A DNA stretch of 45,061 nucleotides, taken from positions 1 through 45,061 of the forward strand of contig JAFVBE010000010.1 of assembly GCA_017480195.1 (NCBI GenBank), written 5' to 3'. Below, one piece after another: positions 8,366 to 17,729 of this stretch. Positions within the stretch are counted from its first letter, which is position 1, and every line of letters starts with the position of its first letter. The stretch is from Lachnospiraceae bacterium. Lineage in GTDB: Bacteria > Bacillota > Clostridia > Lachnospirales > Lachnospiraceae. The notes under the pieces are model-generated. The model made no database searches, was not told the origin of the DNA, and saw only the letters and a list, made by a program, of their open reading frames with translations. Position numbers and translations under genes: made by a program.

Positions 8366-9567
8366 TTATCCCCAAGATTGAACTTGTCGTGGATGGCATT
8401 CATTGCCTTCTCGAGATTCTTCTCATTTATAAGAACCGTAACTCTTATCTCTGATGTAGATATCATTCTTATATTAATATTTGCATCATACAAAGCTTCG
8501 AACATCTTAGCCGCAACACCCGCATTGGTCTGCATACCGGCACCTACTATAGAAACCTTGGCAACCTTCGTGTCCACATCAATGCTCTCAAAGTCGCTAA
8601 AATTATCCTTTATAATCTGTGCAGCCTCATCAGCATTATCCACATCAGTCGTAAAGCTGATATCCTTAGTTCCGTGTCTACCTACCGATTGAAGTATCAT
8701 ATCAACATTTATATTATGCTTAGCCAGACTGTTGAACACTTTAAATGCAACACCCGGCTCATCCTTTAATCCTACTATAGCAATTCTTGCAGTATCTATA
8801 TCTCCTGCCACTCCACTAACAAGCATCTTTTCCATCTTAGCACCCTCCTTGACGATTGTTCCCTCTGAAGTATTTAAACTTGAACGTACAACAAGCTGTA
8901 CACCGAACTTCTTCGCTAATTCCACAGAACGGTTGTGAAGCACGCCTGCACCGAGTGTAGCAAGCTCAAGCATCTCATCATACGTTACAACATCTAACTT
9001 TCTTGCGCTCGGCACTTTACGCGGATCTGCCGTATATACACCGTCTACATCTGTATATATTTCGCAGGCATCTGCATTGAGTGCTGCAGCAAGTGCGACT
9101 GCCGTAGTATCTGAGCCGCCTCTGCCCAAGGTCGTATAATCATCGTATTTATTAATACCCTGAAAGCCTGTCACCAGAACTATCTTCCTGTGTTCAAGCT
9201 CATGTCTTATTCTCTCACTGTCAATTCTCTTAATTCTTGCATTTCCATAGACCGAAGTAGTATGCATGGCTACCTGAAAAGCATTAAGTGATATAGCCGG
9301 TACACCCAGCTTACTCATAGCCATCGCCATAAGTGATACAGACATCTGCTCGCCTATGGTGAAAAGCATATCCATCTCTCTCTTAGGCGGAGCTTCGTTA
9401 ATATCCTTAGCCATTGATATAAGCTCATCAGTGTATTTTCCCATAGCGGATAATACAACCACTACATCGTTGCCTTTTTTATAATCCTCTATACATCTTT
9501 CGGCAACATTAAAAATCCTCTCCTTGTCGGCGACTGATGTTCCGCCGAACTTCTTAACTATAAGCAT
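8362..9567 (-). CDS. lysC: Aspartate kinase
   Basis: The first step of lysine/threonine/methionine synthesis. About 401 aa. The N-terminal KKFGGTSVAD and the STLGRGGSDTTA-like motif (YTTLGRGGSDTTAVALA) mark the kinase domain; the C-terminal third has two ACT modules (VAIVGLKDEPGVAFKVF and VSIVGAGMQTNAGVAAKMF), so feedback control is expected. I start at ATG 9567 (MLIVKKFGG), which has a strong AGGAGGAC site; the open frame continues upstream to 9651 into hom without a signal. It is the last gene of prfB-cheW-hom-lysC; its stop lies inside a hairpin. Confidence 0.96.
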   Translation of the reverse strand: MLIVKKFGGTSVADKERIFNVAERCIEDYKKGNDVVVVLSAMGKYTDELISMAKDINEAPPKREMDMLFTIGEQMSVSLMAMAMSKLGVPAISLNAFQVAMHTTSVYGNARIKRIDSERIRHELEHRKIVLVTGFQGINKYDDYTTLGRGGSDTTAVALAAALNADACEIYTDVDGVYTADPRKVPSARKLDVVTYDEMLELATLGAGVLHNRSVELAKKFGVQLVVRSSLNTSEGTIVKEGAKMEKMLVSGVAGDIDTARIAIVGLKDEPGVAFKVFNSLAKHNINVDMILQSVGRHGTKDISFTTDVDNADEAAQIIKDNFSDFESIDVDTKVAKVSIVGAGMQTNAGVAAKMFEALYDANINIRMISTSEIRVTVLINEKNLEKAMNAIHDKFNLGDN

Positions 9568-9595
9568 ATCGTCCTCCTGAAAATAAGTGGTTAAA

Positions 9596-10804
9596 TCATA
9601 ATGTCGTTCTAATACGTGTAATAAGGTCGAAGGATTTAATCTTCTTATCAAATTCTCCCTGCTTCATAACACTTGTTAAAAATGCTACCTCGCCTAACAC
9701 CTTATCAGTATTAATATATGTCACATCACCGAATACGTCTTCTATATGAGTCTTGGAATTTGTATCTTTTACTCTGACTAAGAATCTGCATTCGAAATCT
9801 CTGATATCGCCAAGAGTAATTTTATCCTTCTCCCATATCGTCATTATATTAGTACCCTGATGCTTAACCGCGTCAACTACATCCGATACAACTGCCGATG
9901 CCGTAGGAAGCTTGCCTGCTCCTCTGCCGTAGAACATCGTATCGCCAAGTACATTGCCATGTATGAATATGCCATTGAATACACCGTTTACATTCATAAG
10001 AGGGTGCTCCTTATCAATCATGAAAGGTGCAACCATCGAATAAATCTTATCATCTATTACCTTAGTCATGCCAAGCAGCTTGATAACAGTGTTTGTAGCC
10101 TTGGCATACTCTATATCTGCATTAGTAATCTTGGAAATTCCTTCGGTATAAATATCTTCAAAATCCACCTGCTTGCCATAAGCAAGAGAAGTAAGAATAG
10201 CAATTTTTCTGCAGGCGTCATACCCCTCTATATCAGCCTCAGGATTTCTCTCAGCATAACCCTTCTGCTGTGCTTGTCTTAATACGGTATTAAAGTCCTC
10301 ACCCTCATCTGTCATCTTAGTTAAGATGTAATTGGTCGTACCATTTAATATACCTGTAATCTCGGTTATCTTATCTGCCGTAAGTGATTGGTTTATCGGT
10401 CTTATGATAGGGATACCGCCGCCTACACTTGCTTCGAAGAGGAAGTTTACATCCTTCTCCTTCGCAATCTCAAGAAGTTCTGCGCCATGTTTTGCAACCA
10501 GTTCCTTATTAGAAGTACATACACTCTTGCCGGCAAGAAGCGCATTCTTAGTGAACTCAAATGCAGGGTTAATTCCTCCCATAACCTCAACCACAATCTT
10601 GACATCAGGATCATTTAATATGACGCTGTAATCGTGGACAAGTATCTTCTCCACAGGATCCCCCGGGAAATCTCTCAAGTCCAAAACATACTTAATATTA
10701 ATCTCCTGACCTGCACGCCTGTTAATGCTGTCATGGTTTTTATTGATAACCTCAACTACACCTGAGCCTACAGTTCCATATCCAAGTACCGCTATATCAA
10801 TCAT
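9596..10804 (-). CDS. hom: Homoserine dehydrogenase
   Basis: An NAD(P)-dependent reduction of aspartate semialdehyde to homoserine. 402 aa. The nucleotide-binding loop is AVLGYGTVGSGVVEVI; VEVMGGINPA, TSNKELVAKHG, FEASVGGGIPIIRP and GILNGTTNYILTKM are the conserved catalytic parts; YAERNPEADIEGYDACRKIAIL follows. A short C-terminal ACT-like region (RFLVRVKDTNSKTHIEDVFGDV) is present. The start at 10804 has AAGGAGA. It is 12 bp after cheW and 28 bp before lysC, so the two aspartate-pathway enzymes are made together. Confidence 0.96.
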   Translation of the reverse strand: MIDIAVLGYGTVGSGVVEVINKNHDSINRRAGQEINIKYVLDLRDFPGDPVEKILVHDYSVILNDPDVKIVVEVMGGINPAFEFTKNALLAGKSVCTSNKELVAKHGAELLEIAKEKDVNFLFEASVGGGIPIIRPINQSLTADKITEITGILNGTTNYILTKMTDEGEDFNTVLRQAQQKGYAERNPEADIEGYDACRKIAILTSLAYGKQVDFEDIYTEGISKITNADIEYAKATNTVIKLLGMTKVIDDKIYSMVAPFMIDKEHPLMNVNGVFNGIFIHGNVLGDTMFYGRGAGKLPTASAVVSDVVDAVKHQGTNIMTIWEKDKITLGDIRDFECRFLVRVKDTNSKTHIEDVFGDVTYINTDKVLGEVAFLTSVMKQGEFDKKIKSFDLITRIRTTL

Positions 10805-10816
10805 CTTTGTATCTCC

Positions 10817-11308
10817 TTATTCCTGTGAATTTTCTTCTTCGATTAACTCCTCAAGGACTTCTGCCTCTTCGTCTGTTATCAGCCTATCAACCGATATACA
10901 TAATATTATATCCTTATGTCCCTTCCTCTCAGACTCAATCCTTATAACACTTTCAAGATAATTCGTATCATCCGTAGTAACAACGCCCGGAACACTCTTT
11001 ATATCGTCTTCCTCAACGCCGACTATTCCAACCACATCATCAACTTCAATACCAAGCTTAAGATTATGAGTCTCGGTAACTAAGAGCTGAACAGTCTTTC
11101 CCGAATAATCATTTTCCTGTTCAAATCTCTCCTTCAAATCATATATTGGTACAATCTCATTTCTAAGATGTATGATTCCTCTTATGAAATCTGCACTTGA
11201 CGGAATTCTGACAACCTGATAATCGCTCTCAATGCCCTTTATCTTAGATAAGTCTATGCAATACTTCTGTTCATTAATTAAAAAAACAATATACTTTGTC
11301 TCAGCCAT
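10817..11308 (-). CDS. cheW: CheW-like chemotaxis coupling protein
   Basis: A 163-aa protein that links chemoreceptors to the CheA kinase. Features of the fold: KYIVFLINEQKYCIDLSKIKGI at the start, VVRIPSSADFIRGIIHLRNEIVPIYDL in the middle, then VTETHNLKLGIEVDDVVGIVGVEEDDIK. The C-terminus is acidic (EAEVLEELIEEEN). No CheA, receptor or other che gene lies in the window; cheW sits between prfB (5 bp away) and hom (12 bp away), an odd setting for a motility gene. It could also be a CheV fragment, but no receiver domain is present. Confidence 0.88.
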   Translation of the reverse strand: MAETKYIVFLINEQKYCIDLSKIKGIESDYQVVRIPSSADFIRGIIHLRNEIVPIYDLKERFEQENDYSGKTVQLLVTETHNLKLGIEVDDVVGIVGVEEDDIKSVPGVVTTDDTNYLESVIRIESERKGHKDIILCISVDRLITDEEAEVLEELIEEENSQE

Positions 11309-11313
11309 AAATT

Positions 11314-12430
11314 TTATTCCTCCTTAGCTGTTTTTATCCACTTTAAATAAGCATTGATAAACAGGTCTAAATCACCATTCAGTACAGCATCTGCATTCGC
11401 AGTTTCACAATTAGTCCTGTGATCCTTAACCAACTTGTAAGGCTGTAGGAAATATGTTCTTATTTGATTTCCCCAACCGTTCTCAGATAGTTCGCCTCTA
11501 ATATCAGACAGCTTATCCTGATTTTCCTGTTGCTTAATCATATATAACTTAGCTCTTAGCATCTTCATAGCCTTATCCTTATTGCTATGCTGAGAGCGTT
11601 CGTTCTGACATTGAACGACAACACCCGTAGGTATATGTGTTATTCTTACCGCAGAAGATGTCTTGTTAATATGCTGTCCACCTGCTCCGCTTGCACGGTA
11701 TGTGTCTATCCTCAGGTCATCTTCATTTATCTCAACCTCTACATCCTCATCTATCTCCGGCATAACATCTACCGCAGAGAATGTAGTCTGCCTCTTGCCC
11801 GCCGCATTAAAGGGTGACATTCTGATTAGCCTGTGGACGCCCTTCTCGGATTTTAAATATCCGTAAGCATCATAGCCGCTTATCTGAAATGTAATAGACT
11901 TATATCCAACCTCGTCCCCCTCAAGGTAATCTAAAAGCTCAAGGTCATAGCCTTTATCCGAAGCCCACTTACTATACATTCTGTATAGCATTGATACCCA
12001 ATCGCAGCTTTCTGTACCGCCTGCACCGGCGTTGATATTTATTACGGCATTATTCTCATCAAACTCATCAGATAAAAGAGTAGCAACTCTTAAATTCTCA
12101 AAGCTGCTTTTTAATTCTTCTGAAATATTCGCTATCTCAGAGATAAGTGACTCGTCATTTTCTTCCTCAGCCATCTCGATGAGAGTTTCCATATCATCAT
12201 ACATGCCCTTAATGGAATTAAAATCCTCAAGGGATTTTTTCAAGCACTTAAGTTCCTTCATAACATTCTGACTTTCATCATTATCATTCCAGAAGTCTCC
12301 GCTCTCCATCTTGGCTTCAAGTTCTTTTATCCTTAACTCTTTATTAGCGATGTCAAAGTGAATCCCTCAATTCCTCAAGTGGACTCTTCATTTCCTTCAA
12401 CATAAATTTATAATTGTCAAGCTCAACCAC
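11314..12430 (-). CDS. prfB: Peptide chain release factor 2, with programmed +1 frameshift
   Basis: Recognises UGA and UAA stop codons. The gene is read in two frames: GTG 12430 opens a 25-codon first part (VVELDNYKF..LRDSL) that ends at an in-frame TGA (12355-12353); skipping one base continues as DIANKELRIKELEAKME. The joined product is about 371 aa. The main frame has the peptide anticodon region with SPF (RMSPFNAAG) and the GGQ loop (RASGAGGQHINKTSSAVR), which acts at the peptidyl-transferase centre. The start is preceded by AGGTGGTG. A conceptual translation without the shift would miss the first 25 residues or appear broken. Confidence 0.95.
12352..12368 (-). promoter_or_regulatory. prfB programmed frameshift site
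   Basis: On the minus strand the slippery CTTTGAC (12358-12352) has the in-frame TGA, and an internal Shine-Dalgarno-like GAGGGA (12368-12363) lies a few bases upstream. This is the known autoregulatory element: low RF2 leads to pausing at UGA and a +1 shift. Confidence 0.93.
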
Positions 12431-12454
12431 TATATCACCACCTATAATTTTCTT

Positions 12455-12668
12455 CGTGGGTCCCTCCTTCTACCTATCTCAAGGACCTACGCGCATCCTT
12501 AATTGCACTTCGTGCAATGCGCTCCGGTTTGGTACAAGGTATCCTCCCACTCCGTGGGTCCCTCCTTCTACCTGCCTCAAGGACCTACGCGCATCCTTAA
12601 TTGCACTTCGTGCAATGCGCTCCGGTTTGGTACAAGGTATCCTCCCACTCCGTGGGTCCCTCCTTCTA
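12455..12668. repeat. Tandem 98-bp repeat, about 2.2 copies
   Basis: CGTGGGTCCCTCC occurs at 12455, 12553 and 12651, an exact 98-bp period; the first two units are nearly identical (TATC versus TGCC differences). Each unit holds two small hairpins: TTGCAC-TTC-GTGCAA and CCCAC-TCC-GTGGG. The third partial copy ends at the secA stop codon, which lies within the repeated sequence. It fills the gap between secA and prfB. Several short frames run through it on both strands but none has a ribosome binding site or protein-like composition. Confidence 0.95.
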
Positions 12669-15233
12669 CCTACCATGACAAAACTTATATTTCTTTCCAC
12701 TTCCGCAAGGACACGGATCATTTCTTCCAATCTTGGCAGTAGCTCTTTTTACAGGTCCCTTCTTCGCTGAATCATCTCTGTTCGTACCTGTTACCTTAGC
12801 TACCTCTTCACGCTCAACCTTCTGCTCAATCTTAACATGCATGAGCATCTTAACGGTGTCCTCCTGAATAGCTGCCGTCATTTCGTTGAACATATCATAA
12901 CCTGCAAATTTATATTCCACAAGCGGGTCTCTGCTGCCGTATGACTGCAGTGAAATGCCCTGTCTAAGCTGCGTCATATCATCAATGTGTGACATCCATT
13001 TCTTGTCAATAACTTTAAGAAGTATGACACGCTCTATTTCTCTAATATGTTCAGCATCAGGGAACTCTGCTTCCTTAGCCTCATAAAGCTTAGCAGCTTC
13101 CTCCTTAAGACGCTGAGTAAGCTTCTTAACATCACTTGAATCTTTTTCATCATCAGTGAGTACAATCCTATCATATGGAATAATCGGGATAAGTATCCTG
13201 TTTAATTCCTCTATTTCCCATTCAGTATACGGAAGGTCAGGCGAGCAGGTCTGAGCAACATACCTTTCCACAACCTCCTGCATAAATCTAAATATAACAT
13301 CCCTCATATTCTCGCCGTCGAGAACTCTTCGTCTTTCTGCGTATATGATTTCTCGCTGCTCATTATTAACCTGATCGTATTCTAGAAGATTTTTTCTTAT
13401 TGCGAAGTTATTAGACTCTATCTTCTTCTGTGCTTTCTCAATAAAGCTCGTTATAGTCTTATGCTGTATCTCTTCACCCTCAGGAATCTTGAGTGCTTCA
13501 TATACCGACTTAACTCTCTCAGAACCAAAAAGTCTCATAAGGTCATCATCCAGAGAGAGGTAAAACTTTGATTCACCCGGATCGCCCTGACGACCTGAAC
13601 GACCTCTTAACTGATTATCTATACGTCTTGATTCATGTCTTTCCGTACCTATAATCTTAAGTCCTCCAAGTTCTGCCACGCCTTCTCCAAGCTTAATATC
13701 AGTACCACGACCGGCCATATTTGTAGCTATGGTTACGGCGCCTCTCTGTCCCGCATCAGCAACTATCTCCGCCTCAAGTTCATGAAACTTGGCATTTAAG
13801 ACCTTATGCTGTATGCCCTTCTTGGAGAGTAATCTGGATAATTCCTCAGATGCGTCTATGGTTATTGTACCAACCAATACAGGCTGTCCCTTCTCATGTG
13901 AAGCCACTACATCATTTACGATAGCATTGAGCTTCTCTGCCTTTGTCTTAAACACAGAATCCTGATGATCCACTCTCTTAATTGGAAGATTTGTAGGAAC
14001 CTCTACTACATCCATACCGTAGATTTCTCTGAACTCATTTTCCTCGGTAAGAGCCGTACCTGTCATACCTGCCTTCTTCTTATATTTATTAAAGAAGTTC
14101 TGAAATGTTATAGTTGCAAGAGTTCTGGTTTCTCTCTTAACCTTAACATTATCCTTAGCCTCTATAGCCTGATGAAGTCCGTCAGAGAATCGTCTGCCCG
14201 GCATTATACGACCGGTAAACTCATCTACTATAAGTACCTCATCATCCTTTACAACATAATCCTTATCCTTGAACATAAGAGCATGAGCACGAAGCGCCAT
14301 AATCATATTATGCTGTATATCAATATTATCTGCATCCGAATAGTTATCTATATGGAAGAACTGCTCGACCTCCTTAACACCTTGTGCAGTAAGTACAACC
14401 TGCTTATCCTTCTCATCTACAAGATAATCTCCGTCTTCCTCAATCTCATTACCCATTATGGCATCCATCTTGCTTATCTCCATGGATGCAGTTCCCTTCT
14501 TAAGTCTTCTTGCAAGGTAATCACACATCTTATAAAGGTCAGTAGATTTGCCACTCTGACCTGATATGATAAGAGGAGTTCTCGCCTCATCTATAAGCAC
14601 GGAGTCAACCTCATCGACAATTGCATAATGCAACTCTCTCTGAACAAGCTGTTCCTTATAAATAACCATATTATCTCTTAAGTAATCGAATCCTAATTCA
14701 TTATTCGTAACATATGTTATGTCGCAGTTATAAGCCGCACGCCTTTCGTCCTTCTTATCTGAATTAAGGATAATACCAACCTTAAGTCCTAAGAATTCGT
14801 GTACCTTTCCCATCCATTCCGCATCACGCTTAGCAAGGTAATCATTTACCGTAACTATGTGAACACCCTTACCCTCAAGCGCATTAAGGTATGCAGGAAG
14901 TGTCGATACAAGTGTTTTACCTTCACCTGTTCGCATCTCAGGTATACGTCCCTGATGAAGCAATATACCACCAATAAGCTGTACACGATAATGCTTCAGA
15001 CCTATGGCTCTTGATGCTGCCTCTCTTACCACTGCAAATGCTTCAACCAATATATCATCTAAGGTTTCACCCTCTTCTAATCTCTTCTTAAAATAATCCG
15101 TCTTAGCTCTAAGCTCCTCATCTGTGAGTGACTGCATTTCCTCATCTAATGCTTCTATCTTATCCACTATCGGATATATCTTCTTTAATTCCTTTTCACT
15201 GTGCGTACCAAAAACTTTTTCTATAAGGCTCAT
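12666..15233 (-). CDS. secA: Protein translocase ATPase SecA
   Basis: The motor that pushes preproteins through SecYEG. 855 aa. Walker A is [20 protein letters not shown]; Walker B region is [38 protein letters not shown]-type motif ([20 protein letters not shown]) and [25 protein letters not shown] mark the second helicase domain. The C-terminus ends with the zinc-binding SEC-C motif ([19 protein letters not shown]), used for SecB or ribosome contact. ATG 15233 is preceded by GGAGGT. One SecA is expected; no secB was seen. The stop codon overlaps the tandem repeat. Confidence 0.97.
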   Translation of the reverse strand: MSLIEKVFGTHSEKELKKIYPIVDKIEALDEEMQSLTDEELRAKTDYFKKRLEEGETLDDILVEAFAVVREAASRAIGLKHYRVQLIGGILLHQGRIPEMRTGEGKTLVSTLPAYLNALEGKGVHIVTVNDYLAKRDAEWMGKVHEFLGLKVGIILNSDKKDERRAAYNCDITYVTNNELGFDYLRDNMVIYKEQLVQRELHYAIVDEVDSVLIDEARTPLIISGQSGKSTDLYKMCDYLARRLKKGTASMEISKMDAIMGNEIEEDGDYLVDEKDKQVVLTAQGVKEVEQFFHIDNYSDADNIDIQHNMIMALRAHALMFKDKDYVVKDDEVLIVDEFTGRIMPGRRFSDGLHQAIEAKDNVKVKRETRTLATITFQNFFNKYKKKAGMTGTALTEENEFREIYGMDVVEVPTNLPIKRVDHQDSVFKTKAEKLNAIVNDVVASHEKGQPVLVGTITIDASEELSRLLSKKGIQHKVLNAKFHELEAEIVADAGQRGAVTIATNMAGRGTDIKLGEGVAELGGLKIIGTERHESRRIDNQLRGRSGRQGDPGESKFYLSLDDDLMRLFGSERVKSVYEALKIPEGEEIQHKTITSFIEKAQKKIESNNFAIRKNLLEYDQVNNEQREIIYAERRRVLDGENMRDVIFRFMQEVVERYVAQTCSPDLPYTEWEIEELNRILIPIIPYDRIVLTDDEKDSSDVKKLTQRLKEEAAKLYEAKEAEFPDAEHIREIERVILLKVIDKKWMSHIDDMTQLRQGISLQSYGSRDPLVEYKFAGYDMFNEMTAAIQEDTVKMLMHVKIEQKVEREEVAKVTGTNRDDSAKKGPVKRATAKIGRNDPCPCGSGKKYKFCHGR

Positions 15234-15325
15234 TGTAAAGCTACCTCCAAACTGATACAATATAATTATTGCACCGTAAACCTAAATATACCATTATTCA
15301 AGTCGTTAAGCAAGTTATTTTTATA

Positions 15326-15354
15326 AAATCGAGCAGGAGGCTCCTCCTACCTGA
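15326..15354. repeat. Partial copy of an intergenic hairpin sequence
   Basis: AAAATCGAGCAGGA followed by GGCTCCTCCTACC: its first 14 bases match 8190-8203, and AGGAGG/CCTCCT forms a small hairpin. It lies in the 230-bp spacer between hpf and secA. Apart from this and the hpf terminator I see no gene in that spacer. Confidence 0.5.
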
Positions 15355-15422
15355 TGTCGCACCACTCAGCACATATCCATATAAATATGCATTCATAGCT
15401 CTGGGAATCACACAAATAAAAA

Positions 15423-15447
15423 GGTGGTTACAGTTTTTGTAACCACC
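15423..15447 (-). terminator. Terminator of hpf
   Basis: A 9-bp perfect stem (GGTGGTTAC/GTAACCACC) with a 7-nt loop, followed on the minus strand by TTTTTATTTG. It begins about 15 bp after the hpf stop. Confidence 0.9.
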
Positions 15448-15462
15448 CCAAAAGCTTTATAT

Positions 15463-15987
15463 TTAGAATTCCGGCTCGATAAGTCCGTATGTATTGCCCT
15501 TTCTCTTATATACGACATTAACTTCCTCTGTCTCCGCATTCCTGAATACGAAGAAATTATGTCCAAGAAGTTCCATCTGTACACATGCATCCTCAGGATA
15601 CATAGGCTTTACAGCAAATCTCTTGCTTCTTATGATTTTAACCTCCTCGTCATCATCTGCGTCATCAAAGAAATCGTCTCTAATAAATGAAGCATTCTGC
15701 TCCTTATCTACTATCTTTTTCTTATATCGTGTAACCTGTCTTTCTATGACCTCCACTACCAAATCAATAGAAACATACATATCATCACTCGCCTGCTCAG
15801 CTCTTATGATGTGTCCCTTCATCGGTATTGTAACTTCGATTTTCTGTCTCTCCTTCTCAACTGATAATGTAACCTGAGCATCAGTATCATCAGTGAAAAA
15901 CTTCTCTAATCTTCCTAACTTATCATATATGGAAGACTTTAAACCCTCAGTAACCTCAATATTCTTTCCACTTATAATGTAATTCAT
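15463..15987 (-). CDS. hpf: Ribosome hibernation promoting factor, long form
   Basis: Binds the 30S decoding centre and dimerises ribosomes into inactive 100S particles. 174 aa, the long form: an N-terminal RaiA/HPF domain (MNYIISGKNIEVTEGLKS..KLGRLEKFF) and a C-terminal dimerisation domain (IIRSKRFAVKPMYPEDACVQMELLGHNFFVFRNAETEEVNVVYKRKGNTYGLIEP), separated by an acidic linker (DDFFDDADDDEE). ATG 15987 follows AAGGAGTGGGG; an open frame to 16080 is only repeat sequence. A promoter-like element inside a dispersed repeat lies 60 bp upstream. Confidence 0.95.
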   Translation of the reverse strand: MNYIISGKNIEVTEGLKSSIYDKLGRLEKFFTDDTDAQVTLSVEKERQKIEVTIPMKGHIIRAEQASDDMYVSIDLVVEVIERQVTRYKKKIVDKEQNASFIRDDFFDDADDDEEVKIIRSKRFAVKPMYPEDACVQMELLGHNFFVFRNAETEEVNVVYKRKGNTYGLIEPEF

Positions 15988-16047
15988 GTGCCCCACTCCT
16001 TTTTTGTCAAAACTAATGTGCCACAATCTTAGTGATACATTAAAGTA

Positions 16048-16076
16048 ATTATACCACAATAAAGTGAGCCAAGCAA
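16048..16076 (-). promoter_or_regulatory. Candidate hpf promoter carried by a repeat
   Basis: On the minus strand TTGCTT (16076-16071), a 17-bp spacer and TATAAT (16053-16048), about 60 bp upstream of hpf. The -35 and the spacer lie in the repeated sequence 16051-16099. The second copy gives TTGCTT-N17-TATAAC. Confidence 0.6.
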
Positions 16077-16180
16077 GCACGAAGTGCTTATTTGGCGAGC
16101 GAATGCGATAATGACCGCTTTAGCGGTTGTTATACCACAATAAAGTGAGCCAAGCAAGCACGAAGTGCTTATTTGGCGAG
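16051..16180. repeat. Two copies of a 49-bp palindromic repeat
   Basis: Copies at 16051-16099 and 16132-16180 are identical over 49 bp (period 81). Each contains the hairpin AAGCAC-GAA-GTGCTT and starts ATACCACAATAAAG. Between them is an extra small stem (ACCGC/GCGGT). A third, slightly diverged copy lies at 43372-43420. The copies have the same orientation relative to the minus-strand gene that follows. Confidence 0.93.
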
Positions 16181-16186
16181 TAAAAA

Positions 16187-16207
16187 AACGGCTGCATAGC
16201 AGCCGTT
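16187..16207 (-). terminator. Terminator of the NlpC/P60 gene
   Basis: A 9-bp stem (AACGGCTGC/GCAGCCGTT) with a 3-nt loop, followed on the minus strand by a run of seven T. It lies 18 bp beyond the stop at 16225. Confidence 0.92.
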
Positions 16208-16224
16208 AATCATAAATTTGTTTA

Positions 16225-17556
16225 CTAATATACTCTCGTAGCCTTACAAGGTGTACTGTAATACATATTGGATACTATAACACCTGTAGTCTCCGTACTT
16301 GCATGTACAACCTGTCCTCCACCTATGTATAATGCAACATGTCCTATCGAAGATCCCCCATTTTTATAGAATATAAGATCTCCCGCCTGAACCTCAGACA
16401 ATCCAACCTCTGTTCCACAATTAGCCTGTGAAGATGATGAGTGCGGTAAAGACACACCAAAATTCGAATATACACTCATTGTAAATCCTGAGCAATCCGT
16501 ACCATCAGTAAGGCTTGAACCACCATAAGAATAAGGGCTTCCCACATATTGCAAAGCATAATTCACAACACTTCCAGCATTTGCATTAACCGCCGGTGCT
16601 GCCGGTGCTGCTGTAGTAGGTGCTTCAGTTGTAGGCGCTTCCGTAGCAGGTGCCTCTGTAACAGGAGCTTCTGCAACAGATTGAGTTGTAGCCTGAGCCT
16701 GAGTAGTCTGTGTTGTTGTAGCCTGAGCAACATTCTCTGTCGTAGAAGGCTTATCCGAAACTACCTGCTCAGTCGTTGCTTCAGAGGTTTCAGCAACTTC
16801 TGTAGTTGTCTCAGATTCATCAATTACAGCAATCGCCCTGCTTGTCCTATATGATATACTTATATAATCATTTTTGACATATCCTGACAATGAATCATCA
16901 ACCTCTATATAGGTCCAACCATTTCCCTGCTCTATAATTCCATATTCCTCACCACCGGTAAGAAGTGTGAGACAATCGCTCTGTTCATTGTCTTCTGCTC
17001 TTAATTTTAGAGTTGTTGCATTAATAACAACAACCTTTTGAAGATATTTATCAGCATAGGCTTTTGCATCATTTCCAAATACGAGAAACTCATTTTTTAT
17101 GTATCCGTCACAATTACCTGATGTAATATGTGACCATTCGCTTCCCTTTTCTACTACGGTTACGAGTCCTCCGCCATTAATAATTCCTACCTTATTAGAA
17201 TTAATATCAGCCTCTTTTCTAATATTAACCTGTCCCTCGGCAGCAACTATAGCCTTATTGGAAAAGTCTATATAATCACCACTTACAACCTTCTTTTCTT
17301 CTTTTGATTCTGAAGTCTCGTTCTCATCTCCTAATATATCTGCCAAGGCTGAAGAAGAATTAAATGCTATATATCTGTCAAGTGCAGAAGATATACTTAC
17401 ATTTGAATCATCATATACAACCTGTGAAATAACCTCAGCTTCATTTTCGGTCACAACTGTATATTCGTTAGCTTTGATATTAAGTACTTGTCCTGAACAT
17501 ACAAAAACACCAAGTGCAGTAAAAATAGCAAGGTTCTTTTTTGTATTTCTTATCAT
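16225..17556 (-). CDS. Secreted SH3 / NlpC-P60 cell-wall hydrolase
   Basis: About 443 aa. A signal peptide (residues 1-30, LAIFTALGVFVCSGQVLNIKA) is followed by two bacterial SH3 domains: residues about 100-160 (GQVNIRKEADINSNKVG..WSHITSGNCDGYIKNEFL) and 175-240 (TLKLRAEDNEQSDCLTLL..WTYIEVDDSLSGYVKNDY). A low-complexity Thr/Ala/Glu/Pro linker (TEAP repeats) leads to a C-terminal NlpC/P60 domain with catalytic Cys in TDCSGFTMSVY, His in GHVALYIGGG and a third polar site in VVHAST. It should cut peptidoglycan stem peptides. ATG 17556 follows AGGAGGA. It is monocistronic, with its own promoter and terminator. Confidence 0.93.
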   Translation of the reverse strand: MIRNTKKNLAIFTALGVFVCSGQVLNIKANEYTVVTENEAEVISQVVYDDSNVSISSALDRYIAFNSSSALADILGDENETSESKEEKKVVSGDYIDFSNKAIVAAEGQVNIRKEADINSNKVGIINGGGLVTVVEKGSEWSHITSGNCDGYIKNEFLVFGNDAKAYADKYLQKVVVINATTLKLRAEDNEQSDCLTLLTGGEEYGIIEQGNGWTYIEVDDSLSGYVKNDYISISYRTSRAIAVIDESETTTEVAETSEATTEQVVSDKPSTTENVAQATTTQTTQAQATTQSVAEAPVTEAPATEAPTTEAPTTAAPAAPAVNANAGSVVNYALQYVGSPYSYGGSSLTDGTDCSGFTMSVYSNFGVSLPHSSSSQANCGTEVGLSEVQAGDLIFYKNGGSSIGHVALYIGGGQVVHASTETTGVIVSNMYYSTPCKATRVY

Positions 17557-17626
17557 ACCAATCCTCCTAAAATATTCATTTACAAACACTATATTAAATA
17601 AACACAATATCCCATAGTTATCGTTT

Positions 17627-17655
17627 AGTATAACAAGTTGACATAAAGTTGTCAA
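17627..17655 (-). promoter_or_regulatory. Promoter of the NlpC/P60 gene
   Basis: On the minus strand TTGACA (17655-17650), a 17-bp spacer and TATACT (17632-17627), 70 bp upstream of the start. TGTCAA is repeated in the neighbourhood (17638-17672), so an operator is possible. Confidence 0.75.
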
Positions 17656-17680
17656 CCATAATTTGACATAATAAGAAAAA

Positions 17681-17704
17681 AAGGATTTGGAAATCCAAAT
17701 CCTT
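17681..17704 (-). terminator. Terminator of the YjfB-like gene
   Basis: An 11-bp stem (AAGGATTTGGA/TCCAAATCCTT) with a 2-nt central gap, followed on the minus strand by a run of T. It ends the gene at 17730. Confidence 0.9.
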
Positions 17705-17729
17705 GTTAAATCAAATATTCATATAAAGC

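Noticed and set aside
9568-9651. Longer N-terminus of aspartate kinase
   Set aside because: The extra residues come from the end of hom in another frame; the strong ribosome binding site lies at the inner ATG.
12455-12668. CRISPR array
   Set aside because: The units are 98-bp tandem copies without unique spacers, and no cas gene is nearby.
12479-12730. Open frames through the tandem repeat between secA and prfB, on both strands
   Set aside because: They repeat with the 98-bp unit, overlap the end of secA in another frame, and have no ribosome binding site or protein-like sequence.
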